From Candidatus Sumerlaeota bacterium (GTDB taxonomy: Bacteria; Sumerlaeota; Sumerlaeia; Sumerlaeales; Sumerlaeaceae): DNA of 57,772 bases. Numbering within the stretch: the first letter of the stretch is position 1; each line of letters opens with the position of its first letter. The stretch covers positions 1 through 57,772 of the forward strand of contig JAPLSQ010000056.1 of assembly GCA_026398535.1 (NCBI GenBank). The letters are read 5' to 3'. Below, in pieces: positions 49,847 to 57,278 of the stretch. The notes below the pieces were generated by a model. It searched no databases. It worked only from the letters and a program-made list of their open reading frames with translations, and was not told where the DNA came from. Position numbers and translations under genes: made by a program.

Positions 49847-52800
49847 TCAATACCGTGTCCAATCCTTGACCATCGAGGGCGGGGAGCTCGTCTTGACATC
49901 ATCCGCATATTGATCGCCCTCGAATCGTATCCCCAACAGATTGTCTGTTGCGGCGTTCTTGAATCGAAGATCCTGCAGGCTGCCCGCGCCGCCGTCCACA
50001 ACAACGCTCCAGCGCCGCACGGCGTAATCCATGGCGATGCCGATCTTGTGCCACTGAGTGGGCGAATACGTGCCCGGCAGGACGGTGACCGCCGTTCCGC
50101 CCGCGCCGTCACCGTGAACCGCCGAGATTTTCTGCGCTGAGAAGACCAGTTCGCTGATGCCGGGTTCCAGCTTGAGGCGCGATGTTGTCGTGGCCCAATC
50201 CTGCAGGTAAAGCTCCACCTCGAAAAATCCGGTCAGCGAGTACGCCATCAGGTGCGCCGGCGCGGGAGCAACATAAACAAGTTTGTCCACGGCGTCGCCG
50301 CCGCCCAGTTTTAAACTCTTCGAACCGCTGAAGGCGCGCGCGACGGTGATGGACGGCGCGCCCGCAGAGTCAATCCAGCCATTCTGCGGCAACGGGCCGG
50401 TCGTGAACGTTTCGAACGATTCGTCGATCTGCCGAAGCGCGTTGCCGCTGCGAACGGCTTTCAGGCGGTCCTGGGATTTCATGAATTGCTCATACTTGAA
50501 ATCATCGTTGACGGCGATGGGCGCGGTGGGCGTCATGACGCGCGCATTGCCGAGATAAAATTGCGCGCTGCGGCCGTTCCACGGGCCGCTGACCTGCCAG
50601 ATGTCAACGGACAACCTGATCTGCGCGTGCGCCGCCCCGTGCGCCAGAAGCCCGTTGCTTCCGTCGAGCTGCAACGAATAGTGCCGCCAGCCGTTGAAGC
50701 TCAGTGTGATGTCGGTATAGAGAAACGCCGCATAGGCCGTCGACCACAACTCCAGACGGATCACGGCCCCGCTGCCATCGCCGTAGAGGCCGAAATCCAG
50801 CGTCCCCCCGATTGCCGAGATGTTGACCGGGGCGGGAAATGTCATGTTCGTGAAAGCGAAACGTGTGCCTGTCTGAAACTTCGTTGTAAGGGAACCGTTC
50901 AGAAGCTGCTCGGTGGAATTGACGGTCACGCGCAATTCCGGCAGGGTGGGCGTGCCGTAAGGGGCATACTGCGACGAGCCAAGGTCAATGTTGCACAGCG
51001 ATGCGGACTCTGTTGTGGCGATTGACATTCTGCCGTCGGCGATGTGCCGGGCAAGCACCGCCACCTCAATGGCCGTCTGGCTGCCCGAACTCAACTCGCT
51101 CTGCGCCGCGTCATAGATGCGGTTGAGCGCGTCCTGGGTCCTGAGATGCAGCGCCGCCTGCCATGCAAGCTCCTCCGCCGTGACCACGCGGACGTGCGGA
51201 GCAAGATTGTTGTAAAGACAAACCGCGCTGGCATAGGCCCGCTCAACGCCGATGGAGTGATTGTAAATGGCGCCCGTCTGGTTCATGTCGGCGCAATGCT
51301 TGAAAAACGACCAGACATGAATGATCGTCCAGTCGAAGAATGCCGCGCTGTTGAGCGGCCCGCTGTGGGCGGCGTTGTTGACGAATTGCGCGGCCTCGGG
51401 CCCCGTGCCCTCGTTGGCAAACGGGCTGTTGTTCCAGACGGCGTATTTGGCGGTGATGACGGGAATCTCGTAGTCCGCCGAATTCCTGGCCCAGGTGATC
51501 TGGCCGCCTCCGCCGGTGTAGGGGGAGTATTGAATAGGAAACACCCCTGCCAGATCGGTCAGGGTTGCGGCCACAGTGTTTTGTGCCGCGCGCGCCGCCG
51601 TGCTGTCGATGTCAGTGAAGATGCCCATCCATGTGCGCAACTTCATTTTTTCCGCCAACGGCTTGATCTGCCGCATGTGGCCAACGAAATCCGGATAAAG
51701 GTCGGGGTAGTAATAACCGCCGCCGTATTGAATGAACTGGTCATTGGGCGTGGCCGTCTCGCCAAGCACGCGCAGCGTGGTGGGCATGGTCTGGAAAAGG
51801 TCGGCCGCCGCAACACCCCAGGTGAAAGGGAACAAGCCGCGCTTGGGATTGCCGTAATATTCGCCGTAATGTGTCGCGGCGTCATCCACATAGCTGTTTG
51901 ACAACCCGAAAAAATCCCCGTCACTCATGATCATCGCCATGTAGTGGACGTCTTTTTTTGCCCATGTCAGACTCGTCAGATCCGCGGCGGACTTGCTGTT
52001 GAGCTGGTAATTCGCCAGAGGGTCGTCCACGCCCGGCGTGATCTGGCTGTGAACGAACAGGTTGCAGTCGAAACTTGTCGCCGTGTTGAACCCGCTTCGC
52101 ACCGTGACCGCCTGTGTCTGGTTGAACTCATCTCCCCCCGCCCATCCGAACACGGGGAAATGCGCGCTCAACGCCGGCAGCACGGTGTTGCGGTAGAAGG
52201 AGCTCACTTGGTTGGGGCTGGCCGGGTCAAGCGCGAACATCGCGAAGCAGCCCGTCGCCACGGCATAGTCGCGGTTCCACGGCAGCTTGGGGTCAACAAC
52301 GACGATGGCGGATTTGTTGATCTGATTCTTCCATGTGTTCCATGCGTTTTCCTGCGTCATGCCGCGGCAGTCGGCAAGCTGGACCAGTCCGCGGGCATTG
52401 GCGGCGGCAATCTGCCCCTGCTCGATGAGTATCGCGTCAAGCCGGTGCGCATAGACCGTCGCCGCGTTGATCGACGCGTCAAACGGCCCGCCCGACCACG
52501 GCGCGCGCGTCCCGGTTTCGTAATGGTAAACAACGTAGCCCTTAATGACGCCTTTGGCCTTGAAGATGTCAACGAGCTGCCATGGCGATTTCGTGCCGAG
52601 CGCCTGAAGATGCTTGCGCGAAAACAGGTCTGTTTTCGCGTAACCGTAAGAGTTGGGATAATTGAGCAGATTGCACCAGACGAGTTCGCTGTTTGTTCCA
52701 TTCATTGCCGCCTTGGCCGCAAGCCCCGAAATCGACAGGCACATCATTGCTTCAGGGCAGTACTGCCAGTAAATCTGCGCCCCGCTGCTGTCCACCGCTG

Positions 52801-53062
52801 AGGAGAACGTGTTGGCTCCCGTTGTGCTCCAGAATCCCGTCACATTGGGAATTTTCACATAATAGGGATTTGTCTGGGGATCGTACTGCGCGCTCGCGTT
52901 GCCCGCTGCGCACAACAGCCAGGCGGCCGCCATGATCGTTGCTGAAAGTTTGACACAGCCCTCAACCCGCACGCAAAGCGGCCGCCAAACCAACTCTCTG
53001 TGTCTCTCTATCGCCATCCGTCTCTGTCCATGCTTGTCCGTGTTCCCCGCGGCGCCCGTCAC
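49847..53062 (-). CDS. Secreted GxGYxYP-type putative glycoside hydrolase with W-x-x-Y C-terminus
   Basis: 1071 residues. The central part carries the GxGYxYP-like motif GGGYYYPDLYPDFVGHM, with LFPFTWGVAAADLFQTMP and KLRTWMGIFTDIDSTAARAA, from the large-TIM-barrel putative hydrolase group. The C-terminal 350 residues are beta-sandwich domains of the carbohydrate-binding kind (VIRLELWSTAYAAFLYTD and two more). It ends SMVKDWTRY, the shared tail. Residues about 937-944 (LMAYSLTG) come from a family B repeat. The GTG at 53062 overlaps the pseudopilin stop (GTGA). The first 28 residues derive from a reversed family A copy. A GTG at 52972 directly before the signal peptide (TIMAAAWLLCAAGNASA) is the better biological start. 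It is followed at 3 bp by the regulator gene. Confidence 0.85.
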   Translation of the reverse strand: MTGAAGNTDKHGQRRMAIERHRELVWRPLCVRVEGCVKLSATIMAAAWLLCAAGNASAQYDPQTNPYYVKIPNVTGFWSTTGANTFSSAVDSSGAQIYWQYCPEAMMCLSISGLAAKAAMNGTNSELVWCNLLNYPNSYGYAKTDLFSRKHLQALGTKSPWQLVDIFKAKGVIKGYVVYHYETGTRAPWSGGPFDASINAATVYAHRLDAILIEQGQIAAANARGLVQLADCRGMTQENAWNTWKNQINKSAIVVVDPKLPWNRDYAVATGCFAMFALDPASPNQVSSFYRNTVLPALSAHFPVFGWAGGDEFNQTQAVTVRSGFNTATSFDCNLFVHSQITPGVDDPLANYQLNSKSAADLTSLTWAKKDVHYMAMIMSDGDFFGLSNSYVDDAATHYGEYYGNPKRGLFPFTWGVAAADLFQTMPTTLRVLGETATPNDQFIQYGGGYYYPDLYPDFVGHMRQIKPLAEKMKLRTWMGIFTDIDSTAARAAQNTVAATLTDLAGVFPIQYSPYTGGGGQITWARNSADYEIPVITAKYAVWNNSPFANEGTGPEAAQFVNNAAHSGPLNSAAFFDWTIIHVWSFFKHCADMNQTGAIYNHSIGVERAYASAVCLYNNLAPHVRVVTAEELAWQAALHLRTQDALNRIYDAAQSELSSGSQTAIEVAVLARHIADGRMSIATTESASLCNIDLGSSQYAPYGTPTLPELRVTVNSTEQLLNGSLTTKFQTGTRFAFTNMTFPAPVNISAIGGTLDFGLYGDGSGAVIRLELWSTAYAAFLYTDITLSFNGWRHYSLQLDGSNGLLAHGAAHAQIRLSVDIWQVSGPWNGRSAQFYLGNARVMTPTAPIAVNDDFKYEQFMKSQDRLKAVRSGNALRQIDESFETFTTGPLPQNGWIDSAGAPSITVARAFSGSKSLKLGGGDAVDKLVYVAPAPAHLMAYSLTGFFEVELYLQDWATTTSRLKLEPGISELVFSAQKISAVHGDGAGGTAVTVLPGTYSPTQWHKIGIAMDYAVRRWSVVVDGGAGSLQDLRFKNAATDNLLGIRFEGDQYADDVKTSSPPSMVKDWTRY
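50231..50253 (+). repeat. Family B repeat inside the GxGYxYP gene
   Basis: The unit (core GTCAGCGAGTACGCCATCAG, last base T for C) lies in the coding sequence. On the minus strand it is translated in frame as LMAYSLTG within a beta-sandwich region. Confidence 0.92.
52991..53050 (-). repeat. Family A-like repeat, reverse orientation, at the 5' end of the GxGYxYP gene
   Basis: The minus strand reads GGGGAACACGGACAAGCATG, then GACAGAGACGGATGGCGATA and GAGAGACACAGAGAG. This is the GAACACGGACAAGCA/AGAGACACAGAG pattern of family A with point changes. It codes for the atypical N-terminal residues NTDKHGQRR of the longest frame. Confidence 0.75.
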
Positions 53063-53619
53063 GGCCCATACCGCGCGATATTCCCGCCAGAAATCGTTCC
53101 GTTGGTCGGGTCATACTGGATCCAGTCCGTGCCGCCCCAATCTTCGTTGAGCAGACAGTTGGGGCCGTTTGACTGGATAATCCACTTGTAAAGCGGCTTC
53201 CAGTACAGGCCGACCTTCATCGATCCGTAATTGTATCCCAGCACGCCGACATTATTGAACGATGTGCCCCAGTTGCGGTAGCGGAAAGGATCCTCTATGC
53301 GCGCGTTGGTCATGTAAGCGATGGGAGTGGTGAGAAGATCGAAGATGGGCACTGTGTGATCGATAAGGTAAAGGTTGACCCCGTAAAGCATGAAGATTTT
53401 GCCGAGGTTGGCCTCAAGCGAACTGGGCAGATAGCCGTTATTATCGGAAAAGTACACTTCAAGCGCGGTGGCCATGCTGCGCATGTCCGCGCGCGCCCGC
53501 GAAACCTTCGCGCGTGTCTGCGCCTCGAGAAAATTGGGCACGGCGATCGCCGCCAGGATGGCGATGATCGCCACCACGATGAGCAGTTCAATCAGGGTGA
53601 ATGCTCTTTTTATCATCAT
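53059..53619 (-). CDS. Type II secretion-like pseudopilin (prepilin N-terminal methylation protein)
   Basis: 186 residues. MIKRAFTLIELLIVVAIIAI is a perfect class III prepilin start, with cleavage before FTLIE and methylation of Phe, followed by a 20-residue hydrophobic helix (ILAAIAVPNFLEA). The C-terminal globular part (ALEVYFSDNNGYLPSSL, WKPLYKWIIQSNGP) is of the small PulG-like type common in PVC-like genomes. It should assemble into a pseudopilus or be a substrate-like component of a T2SS/Tfp-like machine. No other secretion gene is in the window. The stop overlaps the GTG of the next gene, GxGYxYP, so the two are translationally coupled. It may help export that hydrolase, which is inference. 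Confidence 0.92.
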   Translation of the reverse strand: MMIKRAFTLIELLIVVAIIAILAAIAVPNFLEAQTRAKVSRARADMRSMATALEVYFSDNNGYLPSSLEANLGKIFMLYGVNLYLIDHTVPIFDLLTTPIAYMTNARIEDPFRYRNWGTSFNNVGVLGYNYGSMKVGLYWKPLYKWIIQSNGPNCLLNEDWGGTDWIQYDPTNGTISGGNIARYGP

Positions 53620-53646
53620 GATTCATGCAATCCTTGAGGATAATCC

Positions 53647-53679
53647 GCGCCAGCGGCATCCGCCGGATGCCGCTGGCGC
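53647..53679 (-). terminator. 15-bp perfect hairpin between the FG-GAP and pseudopilin genes
   Basis: GCGCCAGCGGCATCC (53647-53661) pairs without mismatch with GGATGCCGCTGGCGC (53665-53679), with a 3-base loop GCC. On the minus strand it follows the FG-GAP stop (53692) and precedes the pseudopilin. No T tract follows, so it may attenuate or process the transcript rather than end it. Confidence 0.6.
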
Positions 53680-53691
53680 AGTTGATCTGAA

Positions 53692-54813
53692 TCAGTAGAG
53701 CGTCCAGTCATTCACGCCGGTGATGGGCGCATCATAAACGCCCGCCGATGTGAAAGCGCCGAAACCACTCCGCCCAGCGAGATCCGCCAGCCCATCGTCC
53801 GGATTCATGATGCGCAACGCGTTGCCCGAATCCGACGACGCGGCCACAACGTCATTGCCCGCATGCGTGCTGTTCACGTCGCCAATGGCCACAGCCTGAA
53901 ATGAGACAAATCCGGCGCGTGACGTGATGTCGCTGAAAATGTCGCTGCCGCTGATGACGCGCACCGCTCCGCCGGAATCGTTCGAGCCCTCGACGATCTC
54001 CAGCCCGGGATTGTCGCTTCGCACCTCACCGACGGCCATCGCGGTGATGTTCTGAAAGCCGCCGCGCCACATCTGATCCATCGGCGGGACGGTGTTGCCG
54101 TTGAACACGTGAAGCACGCCGTCGCTGCAACCCGTGACGATCTGGTCGCTTGCGACGGCCGGATTGGTCTTCGCGCAAACGAGCACGTTGACGACGCCCG
54201 TCACATTGACGAATGTGATGACAGGATCAATCACGCCGCTCGCGTAACGCGTCACTGCAACCTGCGTTGCGTCCGGACTCGCCTGATACTGCCAGCAGAA
54301 AACAAGTTCGTTCCCCGCCGTGTCTGTTCGCACATCGCCGATGCCCGTCGCGCTCATGCCCACGCCCGCGGTCAGAAACGCAAGGTCGGGAAGTCCGGCG
54401 GTCTGCGGATCGACAACGCTCAGACGCCCGACGCCGCCCGTCGTGCTGCTGACAACAATCTCCTTGCCCGGATGGCCCGTGTCAAGATCGCCCACGGCAA
54501 TCGAATTGATCATCTCGAATCCGCCTCGCGAATCCAGTAGCGCATAACCCGAACCCGAACGGATTTCAAGCGTGCCGTTGCGCCCGACGATGATCTCGTC
54601 GCCCGGATCGGGCCGAATGTCGGCAAACGCAATCGCCGTGACGCCCGGCAAACTGCCCGAAGCATAGAACTCAATAAGCAAATCGTTCCCGTTCATCGTC
54701 CGGAACGCTCCGCCCGCATCATCCGATGACGAAAAAACAACGGGACCTGAATAACATGGAAGCGCTGCGGCGGCCAGCGCCAGCGCCACGAATAGTGTGA
54801 TATTCTTACGCAT
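53692..54813 (-). CDS. Secreted FG-GAP/VCBS-type beta-propeller protein with W-x-x-Y C-terminus
   Basis: 373 residues. The signal peptide is FVALALAAAALPCYS. The mature protein is seven or so repeats of about 45 residues, with the G-D-x-x-x-x-x-G-x-E-I-V pattern (IRPDPGDEIIVGRNGTLEIR, GDLDTGHPGKEIVVSSTTGG, GEVRSDNPGLEIVEGSNDSG, GDVNSTHAGNDVVAASSDSG). These are calcium-binding propeller blades like FG-GAP or integrin-alpha repeats. The C-terminus TGVNDWTLY belongs to the shared tail group. The ATG at 54813 has AAGGAGA upstream; the frame opens further to 54843 without support. It lies upstream of the pseudopilin operon, with a strong hairpin between. Confidence 0.82.
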   Translation of the reverse strand: MRKNITLFVALALAAAALPCYSGPVVFSSSDDAGGAFRTMNGNDLLIEFYASGSLPGVTAIAFADIRPDPGDEIIVGRNGTLEIRSGSGYALLDSRGGFEMINSIAVGDLDTGHPGKEIVVSSTTGGVGRLSVVDPQTAGLPDLAFLTAGVGMSATGIGDVRTDTAGNELVFCWQYQASPDATQVAVTRYASGVIDPVITFVNVTGVVNVLVCAKTNPAVASDQIVTGCSDGVLHVFNGNTVPPMDQMWRGGFQNITAMAVGEVRSDNPGLEIVEGSNDSGGAVRVISGSDIFSDITSRAGFVSFQAVAIGDVNSTHAGNDVVAASSDSGNALRIMNPDDGLADLAGRSGFGAFTSAGVYDAPITGVNDWTLY

Positions 54814-55025
54814 ACAACGGTCTCCTTGATTGGAATTTGGCAATACTCATAAACGCACATCTCGAGAAAAAAAGGCTGAAGGTCAAGAGAAATATATATA
54901 TAAGTCTCGTGTTTTTTTCAACACCCCCCATTCGATATATATATCTGCCCGCGCGCAGCCCGCAATCTCGTGTTTGTTTGAGTCAGACGAAAATGAATGA
55001 CCCCGGCGGCGGGTAGCAAAAACAC
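54814..55025. promoter_or_regulatory. Divergent gap with a duplicated AT/TCTCGTGTTT block
   Basis: Two blocks recur in the same order: a run of AT dinucleotides (54891-54901, then 54936-54946) and TCTCGTGTTT with a T-rich end (at 54906 and 54966). The gap separates the FG-GAP gene (minus) from the GH20-like gene (plus), so it probably carries both promoters. No clear -35/-10 pair was found. Confidence 0.3.
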
Positions 55026-56984
55026 ATGATGACCGATTCCTTTGAACGCCTGATTCCGTTGCCCAGACGCATTGCCCGCCTTGAGGGCTTGTTCACCTGG
55101 GATTCCCCCCCTCGCGTCGTGTTGGAAAAAAACGACGACGACTTGCGCGCCGCCGAAACACTCCGGGCGGCTTGCGCAACGCGCCGTCTGCCGGAGCCGC
55201 ATATTGTCACATCTCCCACGGAACCAGGCGATCCCGCCGAACCGCTCATCCTGGCCGGCGATCCGTGCCGCCATTTACCGCTGTTGCGCGCCATGGAACA
55301 CGCCGGCATGGCCATCGTGCCCGAACTCGGCAGCGAGGGATACCTGCTTCAGATCACCCCGCGGCTCATCCTTGTCGCCGGCAACACGCCCGCCGCCGTG
55401 TATTACGGTTTTCAGACGCTTATCCAGCTTCTGCCCGCGGACGGCGGCCCCCCGCGCCTGCCATGCGCGCTCATCCAGGACTGGCCCGACATGCGCCAGC
55501 GCGGAATTTCAATGGATATCGCGCGCGGCGAGGTTTCAACCCCCAAAACCATCGAGACCGAGATCACACGCATCGCCCATTACAAAATGAATTTCCTGCT
55601 GCTTTATATCGAGGACGCCTTCGAGTTTGCCTCGCACCCGGACATTGGCGAAAACCGCGACCGGCTGACCGCCGACGACGCACGAAGACTCGACCGCTTC
55701 GCGCGCAACCATCATGTCATGCTGTGCCCGTGCGTGGATTCGCCCGGCCACATGGAGCGGCTCCTGCGCCTTTCCCCCTACGCCCGCCTTGCCGAGGGAA
55801 CCGAATCGCCCTCGCTGCAAATGGTCATCAATGTGTCACACCCCGAAACCTATCCGCTGCTGCGCCGCCTCTACGGGGACATCTGCGACGCTTTCTCCTG
55901 CCCGCTCATCCACATCGGCGGCGACGAGGCCGTGGCGCTCGGCACGGGAGCAAGCCGGCCCGAGGCCGAACGGTTCGGGGCCAAGCGGCTCTTCGCCCGG
56001 CACCTCAAAGAGTTGCGCGCATTCATGGCCTCGCGCGGACGCCGCATCATCTGCTGGGCCGATCCCTTCGAACCCGATTTCTTCAAACCTTTCGGCATCG
56101 AAAATTACGGGATCGAGGGCATGACCATGCTGCCCCGCGATATTCTCCTTTCGTCATGGCATTATGGGCGCATCGATGATTTCCCGTTCGGCGAACAGGC
56201 GGCCGCCATGGGCTTCGAGCTTCAGCTTATGACCTCAATGGGCGCGCATGAGCTTTTCCCCGAACTCGAATTGGCGGCGGAAAACGTGGAAACGTTCACG
56301 CCTTTCGCCCGTAAACCCGGCGTGCTGGGCGTCGTGCACTCAAACTGGGGCGACGTGAACTCGTTCCGCGAATACACATGGCCGGCAAACGCCCACTTCG
56401 CCGAGTGGGCGTGGAGGCCCGGCGCCCGCCCGTGGGCGCAATTGCTCCCCATCGCCGCCGAAAGCTTCTTCGGCCCGGGCGCCGGCGATCTCGCGTCAGT
56501 CTGCAGATGCCTCGGCGATGCCCGCAAATATTTTGGCTGGGCCGTCATCGGCATCGGCATGCCCATTAATAAGGTTTTCTTTGATCCGATCGGGCCGTGT
56601 AAACTCGGCGCGGAGAGAAAATCGCTCCTCTACGATTACCGCCAGCGATGCCGCGCCGCACGCGAAACCTTTGACCGCGTGCGCCCCATCGCCGCCCGTG
56701 AAACCGAAACACTCGATTACATCGATTTCGCCATCGATCAGTTCAGCCTGCTGACGGACATCGCGGAATGCCGCCATCTGCTGGCCGTCGATCCCGGCGC
56801 CGCCGCGCCGCTTCTCGAAAAACTCGCTGAGGAACTTCCCCTGCTGGCGAGACGCTATGAACAGCTCTGGAATCGCGCCCGCATGCCCAAGGGACTCGGA
56901 CCCAACACCGCCAAATTCGCCAATCTGATCGAATCGGTTTTACAAAAGGTGTCTTACCGTTTCCCCACCCCCGGGGCACAGTAA
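55026..56984 (+). CDS. GH20-like beta-N-acetylhexosaminidase, cytoplasmic
   Basis: 652 residues without a signal peptide. The N-terminal GH20b domain ends with YGFQTLIQLLPADGG. The catalytic TIM barrel has DWPDMRQRGISMDIARGE, LLLYIEDAFEF, CPCVDSPGHMERLLRL and the diagnostic IHIGGDEA (His296, Asp300, Glu301). In this pattern Glu is the acid and Asp orients the substrate's acetamido group, giving substrate-assisted retention. It removes terminal GlcNAc or GalNAc from oligosaccharides. A C-terminal helical domain of about 200 residues follows. Because it is cytoplasmic, it should act on sugars brought in by the ABC system of this locus. The start at 55026 (ATGATG) lacks a clear Shine-Dalgarno. 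Confidence 0.92.
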   Translation: MMTDSFERLIPLPRRIARLEGLFTWDSPPRVVLEKNDDDLRAAETLRAACATRRLPEPHIVTSPTEPGDPAEPLILAGDPCRHLPLLRAMEHAGMAIVPELGSEGYLLQITPRLILVAGNTPAAVYYGFQTLIQLLPADGGPPRLPCALIQDWPDMRQRGISMDIARGEVSTPKTIETEITRIAHYKMNFLLLYIEDAFEFASHPDIGENRDRLTADDARRLDRFARNHHVMLCPCVDSPGHMERLLRLSPYARLAEGTESPSLQMVINVSHPETYPLLRRLYGDICDAFSCPLIHIGGDEAVALGTGASRPEAERFGAKRLFARHLKELRAFMASRGRRIICWADPFEPDFFKPFGIENYGIEGMTMLPRDILLSSWHYGRIDDFPFGEQAAAMGFELQLMTSMGAHELFPELELAAENVETFTPFARKPGVLGVVHSNWGDVNSFREYTWPANAHFAEWAWRPGARPWAQLLPIAAESFFGPGAGDLASVCRCLGDARKYFGWAVIGIGMPINKVFFDPIGPCKLGAERKSLLYDYRQRCRAARETFDRVRPIAARETETLDYIDFAIDQFSLLTDIAECRHLLAVDPGAAAPLLEKLAEELPLLARRYEQLWNRARMPKGLGPNTAKFANLIESVLQKVSYRFPTPGAQ

Positions 56985-57040
56985 AAAGTTGTCCCGTTTA
57001 ACCCCCTCCTGATTCAGGACGTCGCATAGTCCCTGGGACC

Positions 57041-57111
57041 GCGGGCATCTTGCCCGCATTGTCACTTGCCCGCTTGGCGCCATGCCCATGATTCATGGCC
57101 GGGACGGCCAT
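57041..57111. repeat. Two short inverted repeats downstream of the GH20-like gene
   Basis: GCGGGCA-TCT-TGCCCGC (57041-57057) and ATGGCC-GGGAC-GGCCAT (57095-57111) are near-perfect hairpins in the 294-bp gap 56985-57278. Their tight, G+C-rich form resembles dispersed REP-like elements in related draft genomes. Neither has a T tract. A third hairpin CTCCCA/TGGGAG (57245-57262) lies after the stop of the FGE-like gene. No gene is seen in the gap. Confidence 0.5.
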
Positions 57112-57278
57112 GCCACCTTCGCGCCCCCATTGGAGTGCGCAAGCCATGTTTGCGTCTTGGCGTCAGCCGTTGCCGCCACGGCCCTTGGTTCACAAAAAAA
57201 TGTGGGGGGCTTTCGCCACACACACACACACCAAGGGATCAAGGCTCCCAGTGGGGTGGGAGACTTGCGGAACAGAAG

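Noticed and set aside
52972..53062. N-terminal 30 residues of the GxGYxYP protein as part of its fold
   Set aside because: They derive from a reversed family A repeat and precede the signal peptide; the GTG at 52972 is a more natural start, although GTG 53062 overlaps the pilin stop.
57218..57232. CA dinucleotide run as a phase-variable site
   Set aside because: About seven units and not inside a gene or a recognisable promoter; no evidence of function.
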